Part shown: in pieces, positions 25,193 through 34,133 of the stretch
How the letters are laid out: the number at the start of each line of letters is the position of its first letter
Position numbering within the stretch: the stretch's first letter is position 1
From: Pseudonocardia parietis
GTDB taxonomy: Bacteria > Actinomycetota > Actinomycetes > Mycobacteriales > Pseudonocardiaceae
Direction: 5' to 3'
NCBI RefSeq assembly: GCF_017876315.1
Contig: NZ_JAGINU010000001.1
Span: 4,278,001-4,342,000, forward strand
Length of the DNA: 64,000 nt
Notes under the pieces: model-generated
Told to the model about the DNA's origin: nothing
Databases searched by the model: none
The model's input: only the letters and a program-made list of their open reading frames with translations
Made by a program: the position numbers and the translations under genes

Positions 25193-25335
25193 GGTTCGAG
25201 TATCGGATGCGCGCCCGCGGTGACCGCGTCACGACACGCCACCCACCCGTGGTGACCGCGTGCTGATGCGTCGGTACGGAGCGTCACCCGCGTGCCGGGT
25301 GTGCGGAACCAGATCCGCCGCTTACCCTGTCCGCC

Positions 25336-26133
25336 GTGTCCTGTGCCTCTGCGACCCTGGCCGTGTGGGCCTCGGCCTGGCTGGCCGGAGCCGCGGCGCC
25401 CGACGACGCCCTCGACGCGCTCGCGCCGTGGTCGGATGCGCACGACGTGCTGGCCGCCGACGACGGCGCCGCCGCGCTGACCGAGCTGCCCGGCCCGGGG
25501 GCCGCGCCCACGTCGGTCACCCTGTTGCTCGCCGCCGCGCGCCGGTCGGCGGCGCGCGGCCAGGCCCGGCTGGTGCTGGCCGCACCCGGTGACGTCCGCG
25601 GGCTGCCCGGCCCCGGCGGGTTCTCCCGGGAGGCGACGGCGGCGGGCGAGGGTGTGCTGTTCCCGGAGGCCGGTTTCGGGATCGTCCCGTCCGCCATCGC
25701 CGACGGTGTCGTCCGCTGGACCGTGCACGCGGTACCCGACCCGGGCCCGGCACCGGAGTACGTGCCGCTCAACGAGGCCGAGCGGGAGCTGCGCGGCCAG
25801 GTCCGGGAGGCCGCGTCGGCGCTCACCGATCTGGGTGTGGCCCGGCACCGGCCCGGCGTGCGCGAAGAGATCGCGGCGTCGCTGCGGCAGCGGCCGCGGG
25901 CGCTGTGGCCTGCCGGGATGCCGCCGCAGGCGCTGCGAGTGTTGCAGCAGGCCGACGAGGTCGACGCGATCCTGTCCGCCGCCGCGGGGGACGAACCGGG
26001 TGGGGCGCTGTCGGCGTCCGCCGCGGTAGCGCGCTCGGACGCGCTGCGTCCCATCGCGACAGCGGTGCGGGTCGCCCGGCGAGCCGCGGTCGCCGAGGCG
26101 GTGCGGGTGCTCGTGTCGGTTCCCCGCGCCTGA
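25336..26133 (+). CDS. Conserved hypothetical protein (actinobacterial)
   Basis: A 265-residue protein not recognised beyond being a typical conserved actinobacterial hypothetical. It begins SCASATLAVWASAWLAG, has an Ala-rich helical character, and contains PGDVRGLPGPGGFSREATAAGEGVLFPEAGFGIVPSA, a Gly/Pro-rich central segment likely to be a beta-structured core. No transmembrane helix, signal peptide or catalytic motif is clear. It is divergent from the DUF3097 gene by 143 bases, a common arrangement for genes sharing a control region. Confidence 0.7.
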   Translation: MSCASATLAVWASAWLAGAAAPDDALDALAPWSDAHDVLAADDGAAALTELPGPGAAPTSVTLLLAAARRSAARGQARLVLAAPGDVRGLPGPGGFSREATAAGEGVLFPEAGFGIVPSAIADGVVRWTVHAVPDPGPAPEYVPLNEAERELRGQVREAASALTDLGVARHRPGVREEIAASLRQRPRALWPAGMPPQALRVLQQADEVDAILSAAAGDEPGGALSASAAVARSDALRPIATAVRVARRAAVAEAVRVLVSVPRA

Positions 26134-26318
26134 CCTCGGACCCGGCGCTCGGGCCGGCGGGCTGCCGGGTCGCGGCGTGGAGCAGGGCGCGCGGTGGCAG
26201 GAACCCCCGTGACGTGGACGGTTGTGTAGTCCTCACGAGGGATTTTTCCGCGGCGGTGCGCTCCTAGCCTTCACTGCGGTCGCCGAACCGGGCGGCCGTG
26301 GTCAGCCGGAGGTCATGA

Positions 26319-27155
26319 GTGGGCGGGGAAGCTGTCGCAGCGACGGATCGGGAAGCGGGGCGGTTCCACCGCGTCGTGCGGTTTCCGCTCGTGTGGATGC
26401 TGGTCGGGATCGTCGGCGTCGGTGGGGTGGCGGCGCTGTCCTCGGGTGGGTCTCCGGTGCCGGCCGTCGTCGGGGCGGTCGCCGCGGTGGCCGTCTACCG
26501 GGTGGTCATGCGCCACGTCGCGCGCCGGGGTGTGCCGGAGATCGCGCCGGCGGGGGCCGTGTTCCACACGGCGATCGGGATCGCGATCGGTGTCGGGTTC
26601 ATCGGCGTCTCGGTGCTCATGGTGATCACTGAGTTCTCGTTCGGCCTGTCGCCCGGGGCCGGCACCTCGATCGTGGCGAGCATGGTGGCGGTACAGGTCG
26701 GGGCGGCCGTCACCGAGGAGCTGATCTTCCGCGGTCTTCTGTTGCAGGCACTGGAACGTCTGTGCGGCAGCTGGGCGGCGCTGGCGATCACCGCGGTGCT
26801 GTTCGGCCTCCTGCACCTGGCCAACCCGGGCGCCACGGTGTGGAGCTCGTTCGCGATCGCCGTCGAGGCCGGTGTCCTGCTCGGCGCGGCGTTCCTGTGG
26901 CGGGGCAACCTCTGGTCGGCGGTCGGGCTGCACTTCGCCTGGAACACCAGCGTGGGGTTGCTCGGCATCCCGGTCTCAGGACATCCGGCGGCTGGTGTGC
27001 TGACCGCTCATCCGACCGGCCCGGATCTGCTGACCGGCGGTGGTTTCGGCATCGAGGCGTCGATCGTGCCCGTCGTCGTGGGCCTGGCGCTCGCCGTACC
27101 CATGCTGATCGCCGCGCGTCGCCGCGGAAATCTGGTGCCGCTGCGCCGTCGTTAG
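26319..27155 (+). CDS. CPBP family intramembrane metalloprotease
   Basis: A 278-residue membrane protein of the Abi/CAAX-protease (CPBP) family. The motif pair is present: EELIFRG (EExxxR) near residue 130, FGLLHLAN (the first His motif), and a downstream HFAWN His/Asn motif. About eight hydrophobic helices are visible. The GTG start at 26319 has GGAGG six bases upstream. Family members are intramembrane glutamic-type proteases and include bacteriocin self-immunity proteins. Here it directly precedes the two-component genes and may belong to the same transcript. Confidence 0.85.
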   Translation: MGGEAVAATDREAGRFHRVVRFPLVWMLVGIVGVGGVAALSSGGSPVPAVVGAVAAVAVYRVVMRHVARRGVPEIAPAGAVFHTAIGIAIGVGFIGVSVLMVITEFSFGLSPGAGTSIVASMVAVQVGAAVTEELIFRGLLLQALERLCGSWAALAITAVLFGLLHLANPGATVWSSFAIAVEAGVLLGAAFLWRGNLWSAVGLHFAWNTSVGLLGIPVSGHPAAGVLTAHPTGPDLLTGGGFGIEASIVPVVVGLALAVPMLIAARRRGNLVPLRRR

Positions 27156-27156
27156 A

Positions 27157-28202
27157 GTGCGCCGGGTGCTCGCTGACACAACATCGATCCGCGCGGTGGT
27201 CCGGTGGCCGCGACGTCCGGGTCCGATCACGGACATCGTGTTGGCGGCAGGGGTCGCGGTGCTGGCCTTCGTGCCGACCGTGTCACACCTCGGACCCGAG
27301 ATCGGTGATCTACCCGGACGGCCTGCCGGCACCTCCGGCGCGGTGATCGGGCCGGCTCTGACCCTGGCGCTGTGCCTGCCACTGGCGGTGCGGAGCCGGT
27401 GGCCGGCCGTGTGTCTGCTGACCATCGGCGGCGCGTTCGCGATCGGTCAGGTGCTGGGCTACCCGGACACGTTCAGCAAGGTGGGACTCCTCCTGGCCTT
27501 GTACTCCGCCGGGGCGTATCTCGCACGGTTCCGTCGCGTGGTGGGCGCCGTGATGACGGTGGGCTGTGTCGTGCTCGCGATCGTGCTGTACGGCCTCGGG
27601 TCGCCGCAGCGGTTCCTCGACTATCTCGTGTTCTACCTGTTGATGGTGGTGATCTGGTTGGCCGGGTCCGGTGTGCGCAGGTGGCGCGCGGAACAGGCGG
27701 AACGCGAGCGGCTGACCGCCGAGGTGGCCACGGCCGCCGGGCGCTGACCGAGCTACGGGCCCTGCTGGACGTGCTCGAGGCGACCGGCGGCGCCACGACG
27801 CCGCCGATGACCCCGGCCCCGGGCCGGGTGGGTGACCTCGTCGAACAGGCCCGGAAGTCGGGGCAGCCCGTCGAGTTCACCGAGCAGGACACCGGGCGGC
27901 CGCGGTCGGTCGACGTGGAGCTGACCGCCTACCGGGTGGTGCAGGAGACGCTCACCAACGCGATCAAGTACGCGACCGGACAACCGACCACGGTCCTGAT
28001 CCGGTGCGGTGACGAGCACATCGAGATCGAGGTCAGCACCACCGGCCCTGCCGTGACCACCACGGCTCCGGGGTCAGGAGGCCGCGGGCTGGCCGGGTTG
28101 CGGGAACGGGTGCGGATGCTCGACGGCGATCTGGTCGCCGGTCCCCGGGCGGACGGCGGCTTCCGCGTCCACGCCCTGATCCCGTCGGGTGGTGCCGGAT
28201 GA
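27157..28202 (+). pseudogene. Sensor histidine kinase with internal deletion and frameshift
   Basis: The first frame (27157-27747) encodes a normal NarL-type kinase N-terminus: about five transmembrane helices and the linker ERERLTAEVATAAGR, then a stop. A second frame continues from about 27740 with ALTELRALLDVLEATGG and runs through the dimer-catalytic region, LTNAIKYATGQPTTVLIRCGDEHIEIEV (N box) and GRGLAGLRERVRMLDG (G box). Relatives carry about 55-60 residues between these points, including the phosphorylated His of the HisKA_3 domain; these are missing. The deletion is not a multiple of three. The kinase cannot be active as encoded unless the reading is a sequencing error. Confidence 0.8.
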
Positions 28203-29014
28203 CCGAGCCGATCCGCGTGCTGATCTGTGACGACCAGGTGCTCGTGCGCACCGGCTACGTCACCATCTTCTCGGCACAACCCGACATGACGGTCCTCGGT
28301 GAGGCGGCGGACGGTCGTGAGGCGGTGGAGCTGGCGCGCCGGTTGCGGCCCGACGTGGTCGTGATGGACATCCGCATGCCCGTCCTGGACGGCATCGAAG
28401 CGACCCGGCAGCTGGCCGGGCCCGGTGTCGAGACTCCGCCGAAGGTGCTGGTCATCACCACCTTCAACATCGACGCCTACGTCTACGAGGCACTCCGCGC
28501 CGGCGCCAGCGGCTTTCTCCTCAAGGACGCACCGCCATCCCACCTGGTCGACGCCATCCGCACGATCGCCGGCGGCGAGTCCCTGCTGGCGCCCGCCGTC
28601 ACACGAAGCCTGATCGGCCGCTTCGCCGAGCGGCTGCACCCCACCGACACGTCACATCCGGAACGGGACCGCGGGGTGCGGGCTCTGACCCGCCGCGAGC
28701 TGGACGTTCTCGAACAGGTCGCCGCCGGCCTGTCCAACGCCGAGATCGCCGCGGAGCTGTTCATCTCCCCGGAGACCGTGAAGACCTACATGTCCCGGAT
28801 CCTCGCCGAACTCGGCTTGCGGGACCGGGTACAAGCAGTCGTCCTCGCCTACCGGATCGGCCTGGTTCCCGACGCGGGCCACCCTGGCTTCACCGGACGT
28901 CCGACCCGGGCAGCAGCCGGTCCAGCAGTGCCCGGGCGGCCGGGCCGCCCGGCCCGCCGGAGCGCCACACCAGGTACAGCCGGGTCCGCACCTCCGGACG
29001 CAACGCGACCGTGA
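28199..29014 (+). CDS. NarL/LuxR-family response regulator with extended C-terminus
   Basis: A 271-residue regulator. The receiver domain (about 4-120) has the acidic pair in ICDDQ, the phospho-Asp in VVMDIRMP (about Asp58), TT in VITTF and Lys in LLKDAPP. The LuxR HTH (about 163-225) reads LTRRELDVLEQVAAGLSNAEIAAELFISPETVKTYMSRI. The normal end is around residue 223; the last about 45 residues (Pro/Arg/Gly-rich) are read from the antisense of the convergent LysR gene. ATGA overlap with the broken kinase gene shows ancestral coupling. The regulator is now an orphan beside a dead kinase. Confidence 0.85.
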   Translation: MTEPIRVLICDDQVLVRTGYVTIFSAQPDMTVLGEAADGREAVELARRLRPDVVVMDIRMPVLDGIEATRQLAGPGVETPPKVLVITTFNIDAYVYEALRAGASGFLLKDAPPSHLVDAIRTIAGGESLLAPAVTRSLIGRFAERLHPTDTSHPERDRGVRALTRRELDVLEQVAAGLSNAEIAAELFISPETVKTYMSRILAELGLRDRVQAVVLAYRIGLVPDAGHPGFTGRPTRAAAGPAVPGRPGRPARRSATPGTAGSAPPDATRP

Positions 29015-29789
29015 CCGGTGGCCGCTCCAGCGCCTGCACCGCGGGCGCCAGCACCGCAGGCGCCGGGACGACCGCGATCCCGGCACCGCGGGCGGCCAGG
29101 CGCAGCAGCAGGCTCATCGCGCCGGCCTCGAACGCGACCCGGGCGGTGACGCCGTGCGCGGCGAGCGCCGCGTCCAGCGTGGTCCGCAGGCCGTGCCCGC
29201 GGGGCAGGCAGATGAGTGGCCGCCGGGCCAGGTCGTCGAGGTCCAGCGCGGCCCGCCCGGCCAGCTCGTCGTCCGCGGCGACGGCGGCGACCAGCGGCTC
29301 CTCGACCAGCACCCGGCCCTCCAGGCCGGGCGGCAGCGGACCCGGGTGACCGACGACGGCGGCGTCGAGCCGGCCGGCACGCAGCTCGGCGGCCAGCTCG
29401 TCCGCGGTGCCCTCGCGCAACGTCACGTCGACGCCGGGGTGCTCGGCCGCGAACGCGCCCACCGGATCGGCGAGCACAGTGTCGGGCAGCGACGACGCCA
29501 TCCCCACCGCGACCCGGCCGCGCAGCAGCCCGCGCAGCGCGGCGACGGCGTCCCGGGCGCCGTCGACGGCGGCGAGCGCGGCGCGGGCGTGCGGCAGCAC
29601 CGCGCGGCCGGCCTCGGTCGGCACGACCGCGCGCGGCCCCCGTTCGAGCAGGGTCTCCCCCAGCTCCCGTTCCAGCTGGCGCAGCTGCGCGCTCACTCCG
29701 GGCTGCGCGACGTGCAGCTTCTGCGCCGCCGCGGTGACGGTGCCCTCGTCGACGACGGTCACGAGGTAGCGCAGGTGCCGCAGTTCCAT
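28890..29789 (-). CDS. LysR-family transcriptional regulator
   Basis: A 299-residue regulator. MELRHLRYLVTVVDEGTVTAAAQKLHVAQPGVSAQLRQLERELG is the standard HTH start, chosen as ATG 29789. The effector-binding domain follows (about 88-299). It is divergent from a flavin-dependent oxidase gene with 71 bases between, so it probably regulates that oxidase and itself. Its 3' end overlaps the response-regulator gene tail to tail by 125 bases. Confidence 0.88.
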   Translation of the reverse strand: MELRHLRYLVTVVDEGTVTAAAQKLHVAQPGVSAQLRQLERELGETLLERGPRAVVPTEAGRAVLPHARAALAAVDGARDAVAALRGLLRGRVAVGMASSLPDTVLADPVGAFAAEHPGVDVTLREGTADELAAELRAGRLDAAVVGHPGPLPPGLEGRVLVEEPLVAAVAADDELAGRAALDLDDLARRPLICLPRGHGLRTTLDAALAAHGVTARVAFEAGAMSLLLRLAARGAGIAVVPAPAVLAPAVQALERPPVTVALRPEVRTRLYLVWRSGGPGGPAARALLDRLLPGSDVR

Positions 29790-29860
29790 AACCCGCGATG
29801 CTAGCTCCCAGATGATCCAGCTCTTCGACTTCTGGCCCGGTGGCACCCAGGCTCGGTGTC

Positions 29861-31108
29861 ATGACGACCACGACCCAGCCCCTGACCGCCGAGCTCGCCG
29901 CCCGCGTCCCGGTGACCGGCCCGACGCCGCAACGCTGCTTCCAGACCGGTCTGGCGCACCGCCCCGACGTCACGGTCACCGCCGCCGCGGTGCCCGACGT
30001 CGTCGCCACCCTGGAGATCGCCGCCCGGTACGGGGCACCGGTGACCGTGCACACCACCGGTCACGGCCTGCGCGAACCGGCCGGCGGCGGGGTTCTGCTC
30101 GACCTCGGGCGCCTCCGCCGGGTCGAGGTCGACGCCACCACCCGCACCGCCCGGATCGATGCCGGAGCCACCTGGGCCGACGTCGTGACCGCCGCGGCGC
30201 CGCACGGGCTGCGCCCGCCGAGCGGCAGCGCTCCCTCGGTCGGTGTGGCCGGGTACCTGTTCGGCGGGGGCCTGGGCCTCGCCGCCCGTTCCGACGGCTG
30301 GGCGGTCGATCACGTGCACGCGTTCGAGGTGGTCGACGCGGGAGGCACGCTGCGCAGCGTGTCGGGCGGCGAGCGGTTCGCGCGGCTGCGCGGCACCGGG
30401 CCGGAGCCGGGCGAGGTCGTCACCGCGGTGGTCCTCGGCCTGCTACCCGGCGCGCCGTTCACCGGCGGCGGTCTGGTCCGGGTGCTCGGCGCGGCCGACG
30501 AGCCGGCCGATCCGGCGCCGCTGCAGGCCTGGGCGGACTGGACGGTGGATCTGCCCGACGACGTCACGTCCGGGCTGTCGCTCGTCCCGTACCCGGAGCT
30601 GCCGTTCCTCCCGCCGCACCTGCGCGGGCGCCGCGTCCTGCGGATCGGGGTCACGGTCACCGGCCCGGTGGAGCGCGCCGACGCGCTGCTGGCACCGCTG
30701 CGGGCCGCGGTCGCATGGGACGACGACACCGTCGCCCCGCTCGATCCGGCCGGCACCGCCCGGGTGTACGACGAGCCGGACGTCCCGCACGCCTACCTGG
30801 GTGACGGCCTGCTCGTCGACGGCCTGGAGCCGGCCGGCCTGGACCGGGTCGCGACGCGGACCGGGCCGATGGCCGTCACCGGGATCCGGCACCTCGGCGG
30901 GGCGGCCGGGCGGGCTCCGGCGGTGCCCGACACCGTCCGCGGCCGGGACGCGGCCTACCTGGTGGGCGCGCTGGCCCCGTTCGGTGCGGACACGGTGCCC
31001 GCCGCCGACGCCTGGGCCGAGGTCGACGGCATCCTCAGCGGCTTCACGGCCCGGGCGAACGCGCAGGGTTCGCACCCGGCGTTCCGGTTCGGCCCCGCCC
31101 GCGGCTGA
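29861..31108 (+). CDS. FAD-binding (PCMH/BBE-type) oxidoreductase
   Basis: A 415-residue flavoprotein of the berberine-bridge/6-hydroxynicotine-oxidase group. VPDVVATLEIAARYGAPVTVHTTGHGLREPAGGGVLLDLGRLRRVEVD is the PCMH FAD-binding region; the His in TGHG is the likely covalent FAD attachment residue. LRPPSGSAPSVGVAGYLFGGGLGLAARSDGWAVDHVHAFEVVDA is the second FAD segment. The usual C-terminal BBE segment (NxxNPxxF-type) is reduced to RANAQGSHPAFRFGPARG. It oxidises an unknown small substrate. Divergent from LysR, as usual for regulated catabolic oxidases. Confidence 0.8.
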   Translation: MTTTTQPLTAELAARVPVTGPTPQRCFQTGLAHRPDVTVTAAAVPDVVATLEIAARYGAPVTVHTTGHGLREPAGGGVLLDLGRLRRVEVDATTRTARIDAGATWADVVTAAAPHGLRPPSGSAPSVGVAGYLFGGGLGLAARSDGWAVDHVHAFEVVDAGGTLRSVSGGERFARLRGTGPEPGEVVTAVVLGLLPGAPFTGGGLVRVLGAADEPADPAPLQAWADWTVDLPDDVTSGLSLVPYPELPFLPPHLRGRRVLRIGVTVTGPVERADALLAPLRAAVAWDDDTVAPLDPAGTARVYDEPDVPHAYLGDGLLVDGLEPAGLDRVATRTGPMAVTGIRHLGGAAGRAPAVPDTVRGRDAAYLVGALAPFGADTVPAADAWAEVDGILSGFTARANAQGSHPAFRFGPARG

Positions 31109-31128
31109 CAGCGGGCCGGGCTCGGGGG

Positions 31129-31728
31129 TCAGGGCCGGAAGGCGCTGAGCGTGGCGTCGACGAGCGCGTCGGCGTAGTCGGCGGTCAGCGGGCCCGAACG
31201 GAGCAGCCAGCGCTGGAACAGAGGTGCGTAGAGCACCTCCAGGACCAGGTCGAGATCGGCGTCCGCGGCCAGCTGGCCGGCGCGTTGGGCGCTGCGCAGC
31301 CGTTCCTTCTTCGCCTCGTCCACGGGCCCGGCCAGCTTCTCGTGGTACTGCGCGGCGAGACCGGGATCGTTGATGATCTCGTTGTTGAGCGCCCGGATGG
31401 GTTTCTCGAACTCCGGGTCGGCGAACTCGGCTGCCGTCGCGCGCAGGACCGCTTTCAGATCGGCCTCGATGTCGCCGGTGTCCGGCAGCACCACGCCCTG
31501 TCCCTCGGTGCCCTCGCTGAGCGCCAGGAAGGCATCGAAGATCACGGCACCCTTGGACGGCCACCAGCGGTAGATCGTCTGCTTGCCGACGCCGGCCCGG
31601 GCGGCGATGGTCTCGATCGCCACCGTGCCGTACCCGACCTCGGAGACCAGCGCGCGGGTCGCCTCGAGGATCGCCTGCCGGGACCGTTCGCTGCGCCGGG
31701 AGCGCTTCGGCTGCGCATCGTCAGACAT
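31129..31728 (-). CDS. TetR/AcrR family transcriptional regulator
   Basis: A 199-residue regulator. HTH residues about 15-62: RQAILEATRALVSEVGYGTVAIETIAARAGVGKQTIYRWWPSKGAVIFDAF, the subtype with RWWPSK that is common in actinobacterial efflux or secondary-metabolism regulators. The C-terminal TetR_C-like domain follows. Convergent with the flavin oxidase gene (20 bases apart). The EamA transporter gene lies upstream on the same strand and is a plausible partner. Confidence 0.88.
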   Translation of the reverse strand: MSDDAQPKRSRRSERSRQAILEATRALVSEVGYGTVAIETIAARAGVGKQTIYRWWPSKGAVIFDAFLALSEGTEGQGVVLPDTGDIEADLKAVLRATAAEFADPEFEKPIRALNNEIINDPGLAAQYHEKLAGPVDEAKKERLRSAQRAGQLAADADLDLVLEVLYAPLFQRWLLRSGPLTADYADALVDATLSAFRP

Positions 31729-31794
31729 CGGCCGAGGTTAACAGCAGCAGGAGACGAGACGGTTCGTGTTGAAGCTGAGCCGCGCCCCTACTGC

Positions 31795-32649
31795 TCAGGC
31801 GGTTGCGATCAGCACCGGCGCGGCGAGTGCCGCGACGAGCCCGACTGTCTGGCGCGGGGTGAGCCGTTCGCGGAGCACGGTGATGCCGAGCAGGGCGGGG
31901 ATGACGGGGTACAGCGACGACAGCACGACCGCGACCGTGAGCAGCGCGGTCCTGGTGGCGAGCAGATAGCAGAGCAGGGCGAGCCCGGCCAGCGCCCCGG
32001 CGAACGCCGCGCCGAGATCGAGGCCGCACCGCCGCTGCCCGTCGTTCGCATGTCGTGTCGCGCTCAGGTGCAGCGTGGCGCCGAGCGCGGCGATGGTGAG
32101 GATCGAGGTGACGCGTCCGGCGACGACCGGCCAGGCCGCCGACTCCGGTGCGGCCTGGGCGAGGGCGAGGTACTGCAGGGCGATGCCGCCACCGGAGATC
32201 AGCCCGTCGACGACGGCGTGTGCCGACTGCCCGTCTCCGGCCTTCCCACGCGAGACCGCCCACAGGGCGGGCAGAGCCAGGGCGATCCCCGCCCACGCCA
32301 GTAGCGCGGGCCGCTCACCGAGCACGACGACGCCGACCAGGACCGGCAGGGCGACCCCGCCGACAGCACTGACCGGGACCACCACGCTCATGGCGCCGCG
32401 GCTCATCCCGCGGAACAGGAACATCATCCCCAGCCCGGTCCCGATGCCGGACAGCGCACCCCAGCCCAGATCGGCGACCGCGGGGACGGTGCCGGAGAAC
32501 AGCGGCGCGAGCAGCCCCATCGACAGCAGGCCGCCGACCTGTCCGAGCAGGGCGACACGGATGAACGAGGCGCGCCGGGACAGCACACCGCCGAGAAAGT
32601 CGGACAGGCCGTAGCTGACCGCCGAGGCGAGGGCGAGCAGCGCGCCCAC
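31795..32649 (-). CDS. EamA/DMT-family transporter
   Basis: A 284-residue protein with about ten transmembrane helices in two EamA repeats. The first starts GALLALASAVSYGLSDFLGGVLSRR, the second at about residue 150 (GLISGGGIALQYLALAQAAPE). It is a small-metabolite exporter or importer of the drug/metabolite superfamily. It lies 4 bases downstream of the MarR gene on the same strand, so the two form an operon and MarR likely controls export of its own ligand. Confidence 0.88.
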   Translation of the reverse strand: MGALLALASAVSYGLSDFLGGVLSRRASFIRVALLGQVGGLLSMGLLAPLFSGTVPAVADLGWGALSGIGTGLGMMFLFRGMSRGAMSVVVPVSAVGGVALPVLVGVVVLGERPALLAWAGIALALPALWAVSRGKAGDGQSAHAVVDGLISGGGIALQYLALAQAAPESAAWPVVAGRVTSILTIAALGATLHLSATRHANDGQRRCGLDLGAAFAGALAGLALLCYLLATRTALLTVAVVLSSLYPVIPALLGITVLRERLTPRQTVGLVAALAAPVLIATA

Positions 32650-32653
32650 GGGC

Positions 32654-33175
32654 TCAACCCTCCCGGTCGCGCTCAGCCTGTCCGACCGGGCACGTCGCGT
32701 TCGTGGTGCAGCTCGGCCGGTCGCACAGCCGGCACAGGTACTCCGAGCTGCGAACCTCGGCGTAGAGGCGGTCCAGCAGTGTGGTGAGCAGGTCCGTCAG
32801 CGCGCGCTGCTCGTCGACATCGAGGACGGAAATGAGCTCGGACAGCGACTGCGTGCGGGCTCGGAGCAACCGGGACGCCGCGTCGCGTCCGGCGGGCGTC
32901 GGCGACACGCGCACCTCGCGTCCCGCACCGGGGTGGCGCTCCACGAGGCCCGCCGTCTGCAGGGAGTCGACCATGCGGGCTGCGGCGGACTGACTCAGGC
33001 CGATGTGCCGGCCCAGCTCGGTCACGCTCAGTCCGGGAGAGGTCAGCAGGACCACGAGAGCGGCGGCTGCGCTGGTACTGGTGCCCGCTGCTCGGGAGAC
33101 GGCGCCGAGTGCGTGGTCGTTCACGGCGAGTGCGGCCGCGCCGAGCAGGTTCGCGGTGCGAGCAGCGTCATGCAT
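32654..33175 (-). CDS. MarR-family regulator with C-terminal Cys cluster
   Basis: A 173-residue winged-helix regulator. The DNA-binding region is LSVTELGRHIGLSQSAAARMVDSLQTAGLVERHPGAGREVRVSPT. The C-terminal LCRLCDRPSCTTNATCPVG contains Cys at spacings C-x2-C-x4-C-x5-C, which could bind a metal or sense oxidants. The Cys tail is shared by other actinobacterial MarR proteins, in my recollection. A perfect 17-base palindrome covers the start codon, indicating autorepression. Operon with EamA downstream. Confidence 0.85.
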   Translation of the reverse strand: MHDAARTANLLGAAALAVNDHALGAVSRAAGTSTSAAAALVVLLTSPGLSVTELGRHIGLSQSAAARMVDSLQTAGLVERHPGAGREVRVSPTPAGRDAASRLLRARTQSLSELISVLDVDEQRALTDLLTTLLDRLYAEVRSSEYLCRLCDRPSCTTNATCPVGQAERDREG

Positions 33176-33186
33176 GAGTCATGCAT
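33170..33186. promoter_or_regulatory. Perfect palindrome at the MarR start codon
   Basis: ATGCATGA-G-TCATGCAT is an exact 8+1+8 dyad. The MarR ATG (33175-33173) lies inside it. A regulator bound here would block both transcription and initiation, consistent with MarR autorepression and a very short leader. Confidence 0.7.
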
Positions 33187-33278
33187 AACAGGAGCGACCC
33201 CGTCCCGCAGCGCGAGTGCCGGCCGGCGGAGGTGGTCGTGGCGCGTTGCCGTCCCCACCTCCTGGCATCATCGGGTCC

Positions 33279-33686
33279 ATGACCACCCGGGACTCGTTGC
33301 CTGCGACGGGCAGGCTGGTGTTCGACGGCGAGTGCGGCTTCTGCACGCGCAGCGTCGGCTGGCTGCGGCGGCTCGACCGCCACGGTCGCATCGAGATGCA
33401 GCCCTACCAGCGCAACGGTGCACCCGAGTCGGTGGGCGTGACGGCGGAACAGTGCCGCGAAGCGGTGCAGTGGCTCGGGGCCGACGGCGTGCGACGCAGC
33501 GGCGCCGACGCCGTCAACGCCGCGCTGTCGACGGCCCTCGGGACGTCGGTTCCCGCCCGGGTCTACGGCGCGACCGCCGGTGTGCAGGAGCGGGTCTACA
33601 CCTGGGTGGCCGACCATCGCAGCCGGCTCCCCGGCGCGGTACCGCACTGCGAGGCCAATCCGCAGGACTGCTCGACGACGTCCTGA
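33279..33686 (+). CDS. DCC-family (DUF393) thiol oxidoreductase-like protein
   Basis: A 135-residue protein of the DUF393/DCC family, named for its conserved Asp and two cysteines: LVFDGECGFCTRSVGWLRRLD carries D-G-x-C-x2-C at about residues 16-21. WLGADGVRRSGADAVNAAL is the second conserved segment. The family is presumed to have a thioredoxin-like fold with thiol-disulfide activity; specific function is unknown. ATG 33279 chosen as the start of the family domain. A second, damaged copy of the 3' part lies at 34588-34817. Confidence 0.85.
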   Translation: MTTRDSLPATGRLVFDGECGFCTRSVGWLRRLDRHGRIEMQPYQRNGAPESVGVTAEQCREAVQWLGADGVRRSGADAVNAALSTALGTSVPARVYGATAGVQERVYTWVADHRSRLPGAVPHCEANPQDCSTTS

Positions 33687-33848
33687 CCGGACGCAACTCC
33701 CCTGACCACCTGCCGGCGGTCGCCTAGAAGCATGTCACCGGCCGTGGTGACGTCGTGCTCGTCGGTGGAGCGCGACGCTTACGCAGGACGGACCGAGTAC
33801 CCCTTGACGTGCATGGACGGCTGTACTTCAACGTACTACGCTCTTACG

Positions 33849-34133
33849 GTGTCGGAGGAGGTCGACTGGTCCCACCGGGGCGAGTACATGCAGCAACGTC
33901 ACGGGATCACGCCGGCCGCGGCCGGCGAGGCCCTCTCCGATCCTGACCGGGTTGTCCTCACCCCGGATCCGTCCAGCAAGTCCGGCCGCGGGACACGCAC
34001 CGTCGGCTACTCGCCGACGGCCGCGTCCCTGGTCACAGTCATTCTGGTGGAGGACGACGGCGCGATCTACGGCGTCAATGGCTGGCGCAGCAACAGCACC
34101 GACCATCGCCGATACCGAGAGGGTGCACCATGA
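33849..34133 (+). CDS. BrnT-like toxin
   Basis: A 94-residue basic protein whose core matches BrnT-type RNase toxins: EVDWSHRGEYMQQRHGITPAAAGEALSDPDRVVLTPDPSSKSGRGTRTVGYSP, with C-terminal WRSNSTDHRRYREG as the family's Arg-rich helix. GTG at 33849 gives the usual toxin length; a longer frame from 33732 has no family similarity. TTGACG at 33804 could be a -35 element but the -10 is unclear. The stop overlaps the antitoxin ATG (ATGA). The toxin would cleave RNA ribosome-independently, by family knowledge. Confidence 0.65.
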   Translation: MSEEVDWSHRGEYMQQRHGITPAAAGEALSDPDRVVLTPDPSSKSGRGTRTVGYSPTAASLVTVILVEDDGAIYGVNGWRSNSTDHRRYREGAP

